Part shown: piece after piece, positions 1 through 6,549 of the stretch
Layout: the number at the start of each line of letters is the position of its first letter
Position numbering within the stretch: the first letter of the stretch is position 1
DNA from: Vitreoscilla sp.
GTDB lineage: Bacteria; Pseudomonadota; Gammaproteobacteria; Burkholderiales; Burkholderiaceae
Reading direction: 5' to 3'
Assembly (NCBI GenBank): GCA_014378125.1
Contig: JACMOG010000355.1
Span: forward strand, 1 to 6,549
DNA length: 6,549 bases
Made by a program: the position numbers and the translations under genes
The notes under the pieces: generated by a model
What the model was told of the DNA's origin: nothing
What the model saw: the letters and a program-made list of their open reading frames with translations, nothing else
The model's database searches: none

Positions 1-1
1 C

Positions 2-445
2 CTGCTGTGGGTGGGCCGCGGCTTGCCGCCAGAGGTGGCGTCTCATTTCGGCGTGGCCGGCGACGCCAACAGCAAGATGTCGCGCGGCGGCTTCGTCGTG
101 AGCATGGGCGCGGCCATGGTGCTGCTGCCGCTGCTGGTGTGGGTCGGCGCGGGCTGGGCGATGAAGCGGGGCAAGCTGAACATCCCCGACGCCGACTACT
201 GGCTGGCGGAGTCGCGCCGCCCCGCCACCGAGCGCTACCTATACCGCCAAATCACGTGGCTGTGCATCGGCATGACGACGCTCATGGGCTGGATCGTCTG
301 GCTGGTGTCGGTCGCCAATGCAGGAGCGCCCGCCCACCCCGTGCTGGACTCGCGCCTCGCCACCCTTGGCGTGGGCGTCTTCATGGCGGCCGTCACGGCC
401 TGGGCCGTCACGCTCAGCGTCCGGTTCAGGCGCCTTGACGCCTGA
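2..445 (+). CDS. DUF1648-type integral membrane protein, 5' end cut by window edge
   Basis: Partial gene: the frame is open to the left edge (Leu-Leu-Trp precede the first possible GTG at 11), so the true start lies outside. About 147 residues are visible. The start matches the DUF1648 pattern, in which 'LP..v.sHFg..G' follows a first membrane segment (here LPPEVASHFGVAGDANSK). It is followed by three hydrophobic stretches at about visible residues 31-53, 84-105 and 119-140. Between the first two is a polar segment (NIPDADYWLAESRR) that resembles the NxPxxxYWL..eRR element of these proteins. The C-terminus is short and basic (RFRRLDA), probably cytoplasmic. It is an inner-membrane protein of unknown function; related domains occur in SdpI-like proteins, but nothing here shows an immunity role. 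It converges with fpr, 9 bases from that gene's stop. The membrane call is firm; the family call is moderately sure. Confidence 0.72.
   Translation: MLWVGRGLPPEVASHFGVAGDANSKMSRGGFVVSMGAAMVLLPLLVWVGAGWAMKRGKLNIPDADYWLAESRRPATERYLYRQITWLCIGMTTLMGWIVWLVSVANAGAPAHPVLDSRLATLGVGVFMAAVTAWAVTLSVRFRRLDA
426..445. repeat. Perfect inverted repeat over a stop codon, possible bidirectional terminator stem
   Basis: TCAGGCG (426-432) and CGCCTGA (439-445) are exact reverse complements around a 6-base loop, and the right arm contains the TGA stop of the membrane-protein gene. It lies between two convergent genes, so either transcript could fold it. Neither side has a clear T-tract, so it is not a textbook intrinsic terminator. 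It could block read-through or stabilise the 3' ends. Confidence 0.45.
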
Positions 446-454
446 GCCTGGTAC

Positions 455-1231
455 TCACTGCTCCACGAACGCCCGTTCGATGACGTAGTCGCCCGGCTTG
501 GTGGTGTTGCCTTCCTTGAAGCCGCGCTCTTCCATCATCGTCTTCAGGTCGCGCAGCATCTCGGGGCTGCCGCAGATCATCACGCGATCCTCGGCCGGGT
601 CCAGCGGCGGCAGGCCCAGGTCGGCGCCCAGCTTGCCGCTCTCCAGCAGCGTGGTCACCCGGCCGGTGTTGCGGAAGTCCTCGCGCGTCACCGTGGGGTA
701 GTACAGCAGCTTGCCGGCGATGATCTCGCCCAGCAGCTCGTGCTTCGGCAGGTGTTCGGTGATGTAGTCGTGGTACGCCAGCTCGTTGACCTGGCGCGTG
801 CCGTGCACCAGGATCACCTGCTCGAAGCGCTCGTAGGTCTCCGGGTCGCGGATGATGCTCAGGAACGGCGCCACGCCGGTGCCGGTGGACAGCAGGTAGA
901 GGCGCTTGGCGGGCAGCAGGTAGTCGATCAGCAGCGTGCCGGTGGGCTTGCGGCCGACGATGACGGTGTCGCCCACCTGGATGTGCTGCAGGCGCGAGGT
1001 GAGGGGGCCGTCGGGCACCTTGATCGACAGGAACTCGAGGTGCTCCTCGTAGTTCGCGCTGGCGATGGAATAGGCGCGCAGCAGCGGCTTGCCGTCTTCC
1101 TTGCGCAGCCCGATCATCGTGAAGTGGCCGTTCGAGAACCGCAGCGAGGCGTCGCGCGTGGTGGTGAAGCTGAACAGGCGGTCAGTCCAGTGATGCACGC
1201 TCAGCACGCGTTCTTCGTTGAAGGCACTCAT
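455..1231 (-). CDS. fpr: Ferredoxin/flavodoxin-NADP+ reductase, bacterial subclass I
   Basis: 258-residue FAD flavoenzyme that passes electrons between NADPH and ferredoxin or flavodoxin in the cytoplasm, typically for redox balance, oxidative-stress response or Fe-S enzymes. The FAD-binding beta-barrel is at about residues 1-100 and carries RAYSIAS (52-58), the RxYS flavin motif. The NADP-binding domain follows, with STGTGVAPF (115-123) and CGSPEM (220-225) near the nicotinamide site. The C-terminus YVIERAFVEQ lacks the terminal Trp of the E. coli type and resembles the Azotobacter/Rhodobacter subclass I enzymes, as do the ERVLSVHHW start and the RQVNELAY segment. ATG at 1231 is chosen because MSAFNEERVLSVHHW is the usual family start and gives the usual length. 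The frame stays open for 25 more residues, but these are Arg/Pro-rich and unlike the family. No strong ribosome site is visible. It lies downstream of gcdR on the same strand, 127 bases away. Confidence 0.95.
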   Translation of the reverse strand: MSAFNEERVLSVHHWTDRLFSFTTTRDASLRFSNGHFTMIGLRKEDGKPLLRAYSIASANYEEHLEFLSIKVPDGPLTSRLQHIQVGDTVIVGRKPTGTLLIDYLLPAKRLYLLSTGTGVAPFLSIIRDPETYERFEQVILVHGTRQVNELAYHDYITEHLPKHELLGEIIAGKLLYYPTVTREDFRNTGRVTTLLESGKLGADLGLPPLDPAEDRVMICGSPEMLRDLKTMMEERGFKEGNTTKPGDYVIERAFVEQ

Positions 1232-1289
1232 GGTCGGGGTGATGTCAGGTCGGGGAAGCGGCCGCCACGGGCGACGGGGTCGCGTTCGT

Positions 1290-1335
1290 GCGGGGAAACC
1301 CGCCATTGTCGCAGAGGGCCCTTGCTCGGCCTCTG
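1290..1335 (-). other. Two adjacent hairpins between gcdR and fpr
   Basis: The 127-base gap between gcdR and fpr holds two stem-loops. The first is GCGGG (1290-1294) with CCCGC (1299-1303) around a 4-base loop. The second is CAGAGGGCC (1312-1320) with GGCCTCTG (1328-1335) around a 7-base loop, perfect apart from one bulged G. Read leftwards, neither is followed by a T-rich tract. They may attenuate transcription leaving gcdR or lie in the fpr leader. No recognisable fpr promoter was seen in this gap. Confidence 0.3.
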
Positions 1336-1358
1336 GATAAGCTCAGGCGGAAAGGGAA

Positions 1359-2285
1359 TTACGCGGCCGCCGCGGCCGTCTCGGGCCGGGCCTCTGCCTC
1401 GGCCTCGGCCTCGAGCCAGGCCGCGAACGCCTGCAGCGCCGGCAGCTCGGCCTTGTGCTCGGGATAGATCAGCGAATAGCTGCGCTGGCCGCTGACCGGA
1501 TGCGGCGCGATGTCCACCAGCCGGCCCTGCGCCAGCTCCTCCTGCACGAAGAACGGCGGCGCCAGCGCCACGCCCATGCCGTGCACGGCCGCCCCGGTGG
1601 GCATCGAGAACAGCTCCATGCGCGGGCCGGCCATGGCCTGCGGCACCACCAGGCCCAGCCCGACGAAGAACTGGCGCCAGGCATAGGGCCGGGTGGACTG
1701 CTGCAGCAGCGGCAGCCGGGCCCAGTCGGCGGCGGTGCGTGGCCGGCGGGCGGCCAGCGCCGGGCTCGCGACGGCGATCAGGTCTTCGCTCATCAGGAAG
1801 CGGCGCTCGGTGCCGGGCCACGCGGCCGAGCCCGTCTCGCCGGCGTGGATCGCGGCGTCGAACGGCGTGTCGGAGAACAGGAACGGCCGGGTGCGCGCGC
1901 TGAGGTGCACCACCACGTGTGGGTGCGCGCGCTGGAAAGCGGGCAGGCGCGGAAGCAGCCAGCGCGTGCCGAAGGTGGGCACCACGGCCAGCTCCAGCGA
2001 GCTGCCGCGGCCGCCCCGTGCCATCAGCTCCAGCGTGTCGCGCTCCACCTCGTCGAGCCGGGCGCCCACGCTGCGGCTGTAGTCGAGGCCCGCCTCGGTG
2101 AGGGTGACGCCGCGCCGGGTGCGGCGGAACAGGCGCACGTCGAGGAAGGTCTCCAGCGCGCCGACCTGCCGGCAGACCGCGCTCTGCGTGACCGACAGCT
2201 CCTCCGCGGCCTTGGTGAAGCTCTGGTGGCGGGCGGCCGCCTCGAAGGCCTCGAGGGCACCGGTGGAGGGAAGCTTGCGACGCAT
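1359..2285 (-). CDS. gcdR: LysR-type regulator, probable glutarate-responsive activator GcdR
   Basis: 308-residue LysR-family transcription factor. The N-terminal winged helix-turn-helix includes SFTKAAEELSVTQSAVCRQV at about residues 22-41, then LFRRTRRGVTLTEAG of the wing. A linker helix and the two-lobed effector domain follow; FDAAIHAGE and the style overall place it near the GcvA/DsdC subgroup. It is divergent from gcdH with 145 bases between start codons, the usual arrangement for a LysR protein and its target. In Pseudomonas the same trio (LysR regulator, gcdH, CoA-transferase) responds to glutarate, so that ligand is inferred here. ATG at 2285 is chosen: the in-frame GTG at 2312 would put the start codon inside the operator and add non-family residues. 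The C-terminus ends in an Ala-Glu repeat and a run of Ala, probably disordered. The LysR call is certain; the gcdR identity rests on context. Confidence 0.88.
   Translation of the reverse strand: MRRKLPSTGALEAFEAAARHQSFTKAAEELSVTQSAVCRQVGALETFLDVRLFRRTRRGVTLTEAGLDYSRSVGARLDEVERDTLELMARGGRGSSLELAVVPTFGTRWLLPRLPAFQRAHPHVVVHLSARTRPFLFSDTPFDAAIHAGETGSAAWPGTERRFLMSEDLIAVASPALAARRPRTAADWARLPLLQQSTRPYAWRQFFVGLGLVVPQAMAGPRMELFSMPTGAAVHGMGVALAPPFFVQEELAQGRLVDIAPHPVSGQRSYSLIYPEHKAELPALQAFAAWLEAEAEAEARPETAAAAA
1390..1413 (-). repeat. Four-copy 6-bp tandem repeat in the gcdR 3' end
   Basis: GCCTCT at 1390-1395 is followed by three exact GCCTCG units (1396-1401, 1402-1407, 1408-1413). In gcdR they encode alternating Ala-Glu residues near the C-terminus. 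The 6-base unit keeps the frame, so copy-number change would only lengthen or shorten the tail. Confidence 0.7.
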
Positions 2286-2292
2286 GACGGTG

Positions 2293-2298
2293 ATTCTA
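2293..2298 (-). promoter_or_regulatory. Possible -10 element of gcdR
   Basis: On the minus strand TAGAAT (5 of 6 to the sigma70 consensus) ends 7 bases before the gcdR ATG. This would start the transcript at or next to the start codon. No purine-rich ribosome site precedes the ATG, which fits a leaderless message. No good -35 hexamer lies 17 bases further out; that spacer contains the whole 2303-2315 operator. Tentative. Confidence 0.25.
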
Positions 2299-2302
2299 CA
2301 AG

Positions 2303-2315
2303 TGCGTTTCACGCA
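2303..2315. promoter_or_regulatory. LysR box 1 (TGCG-N5-CGCA, T-N11-A), likely primary GcdR site
   Basis: TGCGTTTCACGCA is an interrupted palindrome with the T-N11-A form expected of LysR-type operators; one more base pair extends each arm (GTGCG at 2302-2306, CGCAC at 2312-2316). Its centre (2309) is about 64 bases upstream of the transcription start predicted from the gcdH promoter, which is the classic position of a LysR recognition site. It also lies 18 bases upstream of the gcdR start, so it could mediate autoregulation. Binding by GcdR is inferred. Confidence 0.6.
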
Positions 2316-2337
2316 CAGGTAGGTGCGAATAAAGCGG

Positions 2338-2366
2338 TTGTTGGCGAATTTGCGCCGGCCTATAGT
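2338..2366 (+). promoter_or_regulatory. Predicted sigma70-type promoter of gcdHG
   Basis: TTGTTG at 2338-2343 and TATAGT at 2361-2366 are separated by 17 bases. The -10 matches consensus at 5 of 6 positions and the -35 at only 3, as expected for an activator-dependent promoter. Transcription would begin near 2373, giving a leader of about 58 bases. It is the only A/T-rich hexamer pair with good spacing upstream of gcdH. Confidence 0.5.
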
Positions 2367-2376
2367 GCTTCATCCA

Positions 2377-2389
2377 TGCGAAAGACGCA
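2377..2389. promoter_or_regulatory. LysR box 2 (TGCG-N5-CGCA), downstream of the gcdH promoter
   Basis: TGCGAAAGACGCA has the same two 4-base arms, the same 5-base spacer and the same T-N11-A form as box 1, while the spacer bases differ. Its centre (2383) is 74 bases from that of box 1, close to seven helical turns, and about 10 bases after the predicted transcription start. A site here would more easily repress or loop than activate. Confidence 0.5.
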
Positions 2390-2418
2390 CGCCGTCTTCG
2401 TTTTATTCAAGCTTCTCC

Positions 2419-2422
2419 AGGA
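2419..2422 (+). promoter_or_regulatory. Ribosome binding site of gcdH
   Basis: AGGA at 2419-2422 is 8 bases from the ATG at 2431 and decides the start. The out-of-frame ATG at 2426 is only 3 bases from it, and the in-frame ATG at 2323 lies upstream of the predicted promoter. Confidence 0.6.
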
Positions 2423-2430
2423 TCCATGCC

Positions 2431-3612
<1,182 letters not shown>

Positions 3613-3619
3613 GCCTGCG

Positions 3620-4810
3620 ATGACGCCTTCGCCGCGCGCCCTGCAGGGCATCAAGGTGCTCGACCTCTCGCGCGTGCTCGCGGGCCCGTGGTGTGGCCAG
3701 CTGCTGGCCGACCTCGGCGCGGACGTCGTGAAGGTGGAGCGCCCCGGCGCGGGCGACGACACGCGCTCGTGGGGCCCGCCCTGGCTGAAGGATGCCAACG
3801 GCGAGCAGACGCGCGACGCGGCGTACTACTTCTGCGCCAACCGCAACAAGCGCTCGGTCACCATCGACATCGCCGATCCCGCGGGCCAGGCGCTGGTGCG
3901 CCGCCTCGCGATGGAGGCCGACGTGGTGCTGGAGAACTTCAAGGTCGGCGGCCTGGAGCAATACGGCCTCGACCACGCCAGCCTGCTGAAGATGAAGCCA
4001 TCGCTCGTCTACTGCTCCATCACCGGTTTCGGCCAGACCGGCCCGTACGCCCAGCGCGCCGGCTACGACTTCCTGATCCAGGGCATGGGCGGGCTGATGA
4101 GCGTCACCGGCCGCGCCGAAGGCGAGGCGGGCGCGGGCCCCCAGAAGGTGGGCGTGGCGCTGACCGACATCCTCACCGGCCTGTACGCCACCGTCGGCGT
4201 GCTGGCCGCGCTGGCGCACCGCGATAGAACGGGCGAGGGCCAGCACATCGACCTGGCGCTGCTGGACGTGCAGGTGGCCTGCCTGGCCAACCAGACCGCC
4301 AACCATCTGATCGGCGGAATGATCCCGGGCCGCATGGGCAACGCGCACCCGAACATCGTGCCGTACCAGGACTTTCCCACGGCCGACGGCGACATGATCC
4401 TGGCGGTGGGCAACGACGGGCAGTTCGCGAAGTTCTGCGAGGTGGCAGGCAAAGCGGAATGGTCGCGCGACGAGCGATTCGCCACCAACGCGGCCCGCGT
4501 GAAGCACCGCGCCGAACTGATCCCGTTGCTGCGCCAGGCCACGGTGATGCGCACGACGCACGAGTGGATCGCCGCGCTGGAGACGGCCGGCGTGCCCTGC
4601 GGCCCCATCAACCGCCTGGACGAGGTGTTCGCCGATCCGCAGGTGGTGGCGCGCGGCCTGCGCATCGACCTTCCGCACGCGGTGGCCGGCACGGTGCCGG
4701 GCGTGGCCAATCCGATCCGGATGTCGGCGTCGCCGGTGGCGTACGATCGCGGGCCGCCGTTGCTGGGCGAGCACACGCAGGAAGTGCTGCAGGAGTGGCT
4801 CGAGGGGTGA
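3620..4810 (+). CDS. gcdG: Class III CoA-transferase (CaiB/BaiF family), probable succinyl-CoA:glutarate CoA-transferase
   Basis: 396-residue class III CoA-transferase. This family moves CoA between carboxylates through an aspartyl-CoA thioester and forms interlocked dimers. The opening GIKVLDLSRVLAGPWCGQLLADLGADVVKVE (10-40, two overlapping conserved blocks) is diagnostic. NRNKRSVTIDI, the VLENFKVG block and the YDFLIQGMGGLMSVTG block follow in normal order. Asp216 in DLALLDVQVA aligns with the catalytic Asp169 of formyl-CoA transferase. The start codon is 7 bases after the gcdH stop with no strong ribosome site, so translation is probably coupled. From this pairing I infer glutarate activation with succinyl-CoA as donor, as for human SUGCT and Pseudomonas GcdG. 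Family membership is certain; substrate is inferred, since sequence alone does not resolve substrates in this family. Confidence 0.9.
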   Translation: MTPSPRALQGIKVLDLSRVLAGPWCGQLLADLGADVVKVERPGAGDDTRSWGPPWLKDANGEQTRDAAYYFCANRNKRSVTIDIADPAGQALVRRLAMEADVVLENFKVGGLEQYGLDHASLLKMKPSLVYCSITGFGQTGPYAQRAGYDFLIQGMGGLMSVTGRAEGEAGAGPQKVGVALTDILTGLYATVGVLAALAHRDRTGEGQHIDLALLDVQVACLANQTANHLIGGMIPGRMGNAHPNIVPYQDFPTADGDMILAVGNDGQFAKFCEVAGKAEWSRDERFATNAARVKHRAELIPLLRQATVMRTTHEWIAALETAGVPCGPINRLDEVFADPQVVARGLRIDLPHAVAGTVPGVANPIRMSASPVAYDRGPPLLGEHTQEVLQEWLEG

Positions 4811-4865
4811 GACATTTCCCCCCCACCCCGCCGGGATGGCTGGCCCCGATCGTCGACGCGGGCCC

Positions 4866-4912
4866 TGGCGCGACCGGGGTCAGGCCCCTTCGGCGCCAGA
4901 CCCCTCGGGGTC
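4866..4912. repeat. REP-like palindromic cluster at the convergent gcdG/yacG junction
   Basis: Several inverted repeats are packed together: TGGCGC (4866-4871) with GCGCCA (4893-4898); GGGG (4876-4879) with CCCC (4885-4888) inside it; and GACCCC (4899-4904) directly facing GGGGTC (4907-4912). The GGGGTCAG..CCCC core resembles short palindromes I recall as scattered in GC-rich Burkholderiales genomes. The cluster begins in the intergenic gap and covers the yacG stop codon and its last ten or so codons. It may act as a bidirectional transcription barrier between gcdG and yacG; no T-tract is present. Confidence 0.45.
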
Positions 4913-5113
4913 CTGCTCGTCGACCGGGTTCGTGGCCGCCGCCACGCGATACGACTCGTTGGCCCACGCCCCGAAGTCGCCGTTGCGGCAGCGCATGCTG
5001 CAGAACGGCCGCGCGTCGTTCGACGGCCCGTACTTGCAGGGCTGGCGGCAGGCCGGGCACGTGATGTCGCGTTCGGGGCCTTGCAGCCCGGGCGGGATGG
5101 CGGACGCACTCAT
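4880..5113 (-). CDS. yacG: DNA gyrase inhibitor YacG, zinc-binding
   Basis: 77-residue protein of the YacG family, small zinc proteins that bind GyrB and inhibit gyrase in E. coli. Four Cys form the zinc site: Cys19 and Cys22 (CPAC), then Cys38 and Cys42 (FCSMRC), with the family spacing CxxC-x15-CxxxC. They are followed by the typical D.G.W..E.Y block (DFGAWANESYRV). The acidic tail (about residues 62-77, DEQDPEGSGAEGA) is poorly conserved in the family; here it is encoded by the REP-like palindromes. The ATG at 5113 follows a purine-rich AGAGAAGAAG ribosome site. It is the last gene of a coaE-zapD-yacG run, 35 bases after zapD, so co-transcription is likely. The frame is open further upstream but overlaps zapD and is not family-like. 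Confidence 0.94.
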   Translation of the reverse strand: MSASAIPPGLQGPERDITCPACRQPCKYGPSNDARPFCSMRCRNGDFGAWANESYRVAAATNPVDEQDPEGSGAEGA

Positions 5114-5148
5114 GTCTTCTTCTCTTGCTTGCGGGGTCGACAGGTTCT

Positions 5149-5943
5149 TCAGGCGCAGAGCGCGAGCTCGAACGCGACGTCTTCCGCCAACGGACGCAGT
5201 CGGCCTTCGGCGTCGGCCTTCATCAGGCGGATGGACACCATCAACCGGTGGCCGCTGATCTCGGGCACGAGGTCGGCCTCCAGCGGCAGCTTGACGCGCA
5301 GCAGGTGGTAGGTGCGCGCGGTGGGCAGGCTCTGCTGGTACTGGCCGCCGTTGGCCACCACCTTGTGCGGAACGCCGGATTCGCGCAGCAGGCCCAGCAG
5401 CAGGTGCAGGGCCACCGACAGGGGGGTGAGCGTATCCGTCCAGCGTTGCAGGTCGGCGCGGCGCTGCGCGGCCGGGTGCTGCTGCCACGCGTAGTAGGCC
5501 GGCAGGTCGAACGCGCAGGTGCCGCCGGGGATGCCGATGCGACTGCGGATGCTCATCAACCACTCGTTGGACGTCAGCGCCTGGCCGGCCTTGCCGGGCG
5601 ACTCGTTGAGATCCTTGAAGGCGGTGTCGATGCGGCCGATGACATCGTCGAGGGCCGCCTCGGAGATGGCCGGGTTGCCGCGATACGCGTTCAACTGGGA
5701 CTTGTGGCGCTCGAGTTCCTTGAGCACGTCGGACTTCAGGTCGGCGCGCGCGGCGACGTCCATGATCTCGAACATCGAGGCCAGCGCGTAGTGGTGGTCG
5801 ACCGGATCGTCGCGTGCGATGAGGCCGGCCATGCGGTCGAACAGGTGTTCGAGGCGAAGCATCGTGCGGATGCCTTCGTTGAACGGGTATTCGTAGAGGA
5901 CCAAGGCGTTCTTCAGGTTCGGCTGTGACCGCGATTGTTTCAC
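5149..5943 (-). CDS. zapD: Cell division protein ZapD
   Basis: 264-residue ZapD (formerly YacF, DUF1342), a cytoplasmic protein that binds the FtsZ C-terminal tail and bundles protofilaments at the division ring. Family landmarks are LYEYPFNEGIRTMLRLEHLF near the N-terminus, the ARADLKSDVLKELERHK helix, NEWLMSIRSRIGIPGGTC in the middle, and PEISGHRLMVSIRLM in the C-terminal beta domain. GTG at 5943 is taken as start; it adds about 15 residues before the conserved LYEYPF. A TTG two codons before LYEYPF is an alternative. The upstream GGGAGG is rather distant from the GTG, so the start is uncertain by some 13 codons. It sits between coaE and yacG, the order found in many proteobacteria including E. 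coli. The 84-base gap to coaE shows no clear promoter. Confidence 0.94.
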   Translation of the reverse strand: MKQSRSQPNLKNALVLYEYPFNEGIRTMLRLEHLFDRMAGLIARDDPVDHHYALASMFEIMDVAARADLKSDVLKELERHKSQLNAYRGNPAISEAALDDVIGRIDTAFKDLNESPGKAGQALTSNEWLMSIRSRIGIPGGTCAFDLPAYYAWQQHPAAQRRADLQRWTDTLTPLSVALHLLLGLLRESGVPHKVVANGGQYQQSLPTARTYHLLRVKLPLEADLVPEISGHRLMVSIRLMKADAEGRLRPLAEDVAFELALCA

Positions 5944-6027
5944 ACGCGTTACGGCCTTCGCCCTCCCAAAGATGCTCGCGCGCGCAATCTGCAGCTTTGT
6001 CCTACAAGAACGCGACAGTCGAGCGCA

Positions 6028-6549
6028 TCAATTGGCGGCCCAGGACGCCCAAAGCGCGTCGGCCTCGGCGTCCAGTTGAGCGATGGACAGGCCTTCGTTG
6101 AATATCACCGCGTCGGCGATCGCGCGTCGCTGCGCGCGCGTGACCTGCTGCGCGATGGTGCGTTCCACCGCGTCGGCCGTCCAGCCCGAGCGCTGCACCA
6201 CGCGCGCCACCTGCGTGGCCTCGCTGCAGTCGACCACCACCACGCGATCCACGCGCCCGCGCCAGTTGCCCGATTCGGTGAGCAGCGGCACGTCGAACAC
6301 GATGGCCTGCCCCGCGCCCGCGCGAGACGCCTGCGCGCGCGTGGCCTCGCCGATCAACGGGTGAAGGATGGCCTCGAGGCGGCGGCGTCCGCCGGGCTGC
6401 TGGAAGACGAGCGCGCGCACCTTCGCGCGATCCATCGCACCGTCGGGGCCGATCATGGCGGCGCCGAACGTGGCGGCGGTGGCGGGCAGCGCGGCGCCGC
6501 CGGGGGCGGGGGGCCCGTGGGCCCGGGGGGGGGAGTCGGCCCCCCGCGC
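6028..6549 (-). CDS. coaE: Dephospho-CoA kinase, N-terminal part cut by window edge
   Basis: Last enzyme of coenzyme A synthesis: phosphorylates the 3'-hydroxyl of dephospho-CoA with ATP in the cytoplasm. The window holds about 173 C-terminal residues of a protein usually near 200; the P-loop (GxTGGIGSGKS) lies beyond the right edge. Visible motifs are APGGAALPA and DGAMDRAKVRALVF, the VFDVPLLTESG block of the CoA-binding region, VDRVVVVDCS, and QVTRAQRRAIADAVIFNEG near the end. The frame stays open to the edge, so the ATG at 6456 is not the start. The stretch encoded by about 6500-6549 aligns poorly with the family: ADS..RAH is recognisable, but Pro-rich residues and about two extra codons separate it from APGG. 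The DNA there is runs of G and C, suggesting sequence errors. Likely first known gene of the coaE-zapD-yacG operon. Confidence 0.93.
   Translation of the reverse strand, partial: ARGADSPPRAHGPPAPGGAALPATAATFGAAMIGPDGAMDRAKVRALVFQQPGGRRRLEAILHPLIGEATRAQASRAGAGQAIVFDVPLLTESGNWRGRVDRVVVVDCSEATQVARVVQRSGWTADAVERTIAQQVTRAQRRAIADAVIFNEGLSIAQLDAEADALWASWAAN

Noticed and set aside
1232..1306. 25-residue N-terminal extension of fpr
   Set aside because: Arg/Pro-rich residues absent from FNR proteins; the ATG at 1231 gives the usual family start and length.
2286..2312. GTG start for gcdR nine codons upstream
   Set aside because: It would place the start codon within the operator palindrome, and MRRKLPST is a more natural LysR N-terminus.
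2323..2430. 36-residue upstream extension of gcdH
   Set aside because: It starts before the predicted promoter and lacks a ribosome site; the residues do not resemble GCDH, and ATG 2431 has a well-placed AGGA.
5114..5563. Long N-terminal extension of the yacG frame
   Set aside because: It overlaps zapD on the same strand in another frame and gives Arg/Ala/Pro-rich sequence; YacG proteins are short and ATG 5113 has a ribosome site.
5944..6027. Possible zapD promoter or small RNA in the coaE-zapD gap
   Set aside because: A minus-strand TTGTAG is present, but the correctly spaced downstream position is CGCGCG, and no stable hairpin with a T-tract was seen.

Overview
This is a GC-rich window (long spurious open frames on both strands, strong G/C bias at third codon positions) with the gene content and order of a betaproteobacterium. 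It is most likely from the Burkholderiales, on protein style: subclass I FNR, the ZapD variant, and coaE-zapD-yacG order. The placement rests on recalled family resemblance, not on a search. Almost all of the window is coding. I see no tRNA, rRNA, CRISPR array, insertion sequence or phage gene.

Layout from left to right. (1) 2-445 (+): the 3' part of a small DUF1648-type membrane protein, cut by the left edge. (2) 455-1231 (-): fpr, a ferredoxin/flavodoxin-NADP+ reductase, convergent with the first gene; a perfect hairpin covers the upstream gene's stop codon. (3) 1359-2285 (-): a LysR-type regulator, called gcdR. (4) 2286-2430: a divergent control region with a sigma70-like promoter and two perfect TGCG-N5-CGCA (T-N11-A) LysR boxes. 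(5) 2431-3612 (+) gcdH, glutaryl-CoA dehydrogenase, and 3620-4810 (+) a class III CoA-transferase (gcdG), 7 bases apart. (6) 4880-5113, 5149-5943 and 6028-6549 (-): yacG, zapD and the 3' part of coaE, a conserved housekeeping cluster read leftwards, with coaE cut by the right edge.

How the genes work together. gcdR-gcdH-gcdG is a compact glutarate/glutaryl-CoA module, the last step of lysine (and some aromatic or dicarboxylate) catabolism. The transferase is expected to activate glutarate with CoA from succinyl-CoA. GcdH then oxidises and decarboxylates glutaryl-CoA to crotonyl-CoA, which enters beta-oxidation. The regulator probably senses glutarate and controls the shared intergenic region. 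The coaE-zapD-yacG cluster encodes the final step of CoA synthesis, an FtsZ-bundling division factor and a zinc-binding gyrase inhibitor. The two groups converge at about 4811-4880, where a palindrome-rich REP-like segment extends into the 3' end of yacG.

I did not find a convincing undescribed system. The best leads are the operator architecture in front of gcdH, the REP-like palindrome forming the yacG tail, and the suspicious G/C-homopolymer-rich right edge inside coaE.
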